NCBI RefSeq assembly: GCF_000330505.1
Contig: NW_004191774.1
Span: 21,105-38,717 of the forward strand
DNA from: Entamoeba invadens IP1
Lineage: Eukaryota > Evosea > Mastigamoebida > Endamoebidae
DNA: 17,613 nucleotides
Direction of reading: 5' to 3'
In this document: piece by piece, positions 17,106 to 17,613 of the stretch
Layout: each line of letters starts with the position of its first letter
Position numbering within the stretch: the stretch's first letter is position 1
The notes under the pieces: model-generated
The model's database searches: none
Seen by the model: only the letters and a program-made list of their open reading frames with translations
What the model was told of the DNA's origin: nothing
Program-made: the position numbers and the translations under genes

Positions 17106-17613
17106 GTTGGATTCCTCATTCGCTCAGAAATGCATTTCAAAGCCAAACTGAAAAAACGCACTTTGGACTTACTCACCAACTGAACGTGAGTGCATCCATT
17201 CCCAGAGTTTTTCAAGTGCCTGTCAAGCAAGCGATAAATGACTCGTTATTTCGTTGTACTTGCTTTTTTGAAACTTTTTATAAAATAAACGAAGCAATTT
17301 ATTAATATTGGTCTATAAAAACAATGTAAGACGGATAATTTTATGTAAATTATCAGAAGCGGTAAAAGGGCGCTGCACATGTCCGTTATAATTTCTCGTG
17401 TTTTTTTTTGCTTTTTTCCACCAAAATCGCAATTATTTGAGGCAATTTGAAAATTTGGTTATAATTGTGTGTAATTTTATCATTAAATGGTAGTAAAGCG
17501 GGTTTTCCCGCCTTGCAGAAAACGATAAAAAGACTGGGAGGATACTGTGGACGATCCGAAAGTGCGGCAATCATTTCTGTATGGTGATAATTCAAGTTAT
17601 GTGTGTTTTGTAT
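17106..17613. other. G+C-richer right end, no firm gene
   Basis: It includes AAGCAAG / CTTGCTT as a loose inverted repeat (about 17226-17270) and a tight hairpin GCGGG-TTTT-CCCGC (17498-17511). A minus-strand frame (17595-17386) lacks a proper ATG at its 5' limit; its best part reads M-I-A-A-L-S-D-R-P-Q-Y-P-P-S from an ATG at about 17574 and runs through the hairpin. It could be the edge of a gene or repeat lying beyond the window, but the evidence does not support a CDS call. Confidence 0.4.

Noticed and set aside
17386..17595. Minus-strand 69-codon ORF at the window edge
   Set aside because: It lacks an ATG at its 5' limit and passes through a tight hairpin. Part may be real beyond the window, but it cannot be supported from here.
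1..17613. tRNA genes, rRNA, CRISPR arrays, prokaryotic operons or ribosome-binding sites
   Set aside because: No cloverleaf with a GTTC T-loop, no rRNA-like conserved blocks and no regularly spaced repeats were found. The gene style is eukaryotic, so bacterial features do not apply.

Overview
The window looks like nuclear DNA from an Entamoeba, most likely E. invadens or a close relative. Four things point that way: very high A+T between genes, short intron-free genes, an ADF/cofilin of Entamoeba type, and a graveyard of DNA transposons (Mutator-like plus piggyBac). That mixture is known from Entamoeba and is richest in E. invadens. The species call is inference; no rRNA or tRNA marker is present.

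Intact genes. (1) 839-1390 (+) encodes a small secreted, probably GPI-anchored, cysteine-patterned surface protein. (2) 2877-3296 (+) encodes an ADF/cofilin actin-remodelling protein. (3) 7799-10576 (-) encodes a 925-residue protein with an Entamoeba LRR/BspA-like N-terminus, an acidic low-complexity insert and a beta-rich C-terminus.

Broken genes. 4240-4878 (+) is a Ras-superfamily GTPase pseudogene: one frame runs almost the whole length of the domain, but it has two internal stops and eroded P-loop and G3 motifs. 5841-6990 (-) is a coiled-coil + TLDc-domain gene split by several frame changes; either it is a pseudogene or the assembly has indels.

Transposon graveyard, about 12.1-14.7 kb, mostly on the minus strand. 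The 5' half of a Mutator-like transposase (FLYWCH-type zinc finger, then DGTFK and ADFE catalytic blocks) runs directly into the 3' half of a piggyBac transposase (TG..LN..Y.GK and CDNFF blocks). The junction lies near 13175-13190. Upstream, in the same orientation, is an unidentified decayed Lys/Glu/Asp-rich coding region (14133-14700). A further AT-rich open frame (12143-12493, +) and a coding-like fragment (16598-16807, +) have no recognised family.

The rest is A+T-rich spacer. It holds some notable structure: a GTACTAT-motif cluster upstream of the TLDc gene, a GC-rich nested inverted repeat at 2269-2327, a perfect 15-bp hairpin at 16005-16043, and a diverged direct repeat in the more G+C-rich right end. 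The genes do not form an operon or a pathway. They are separate eukaryotic units: actin dynamics, surface display, signalling remnants and mobile-element debris.
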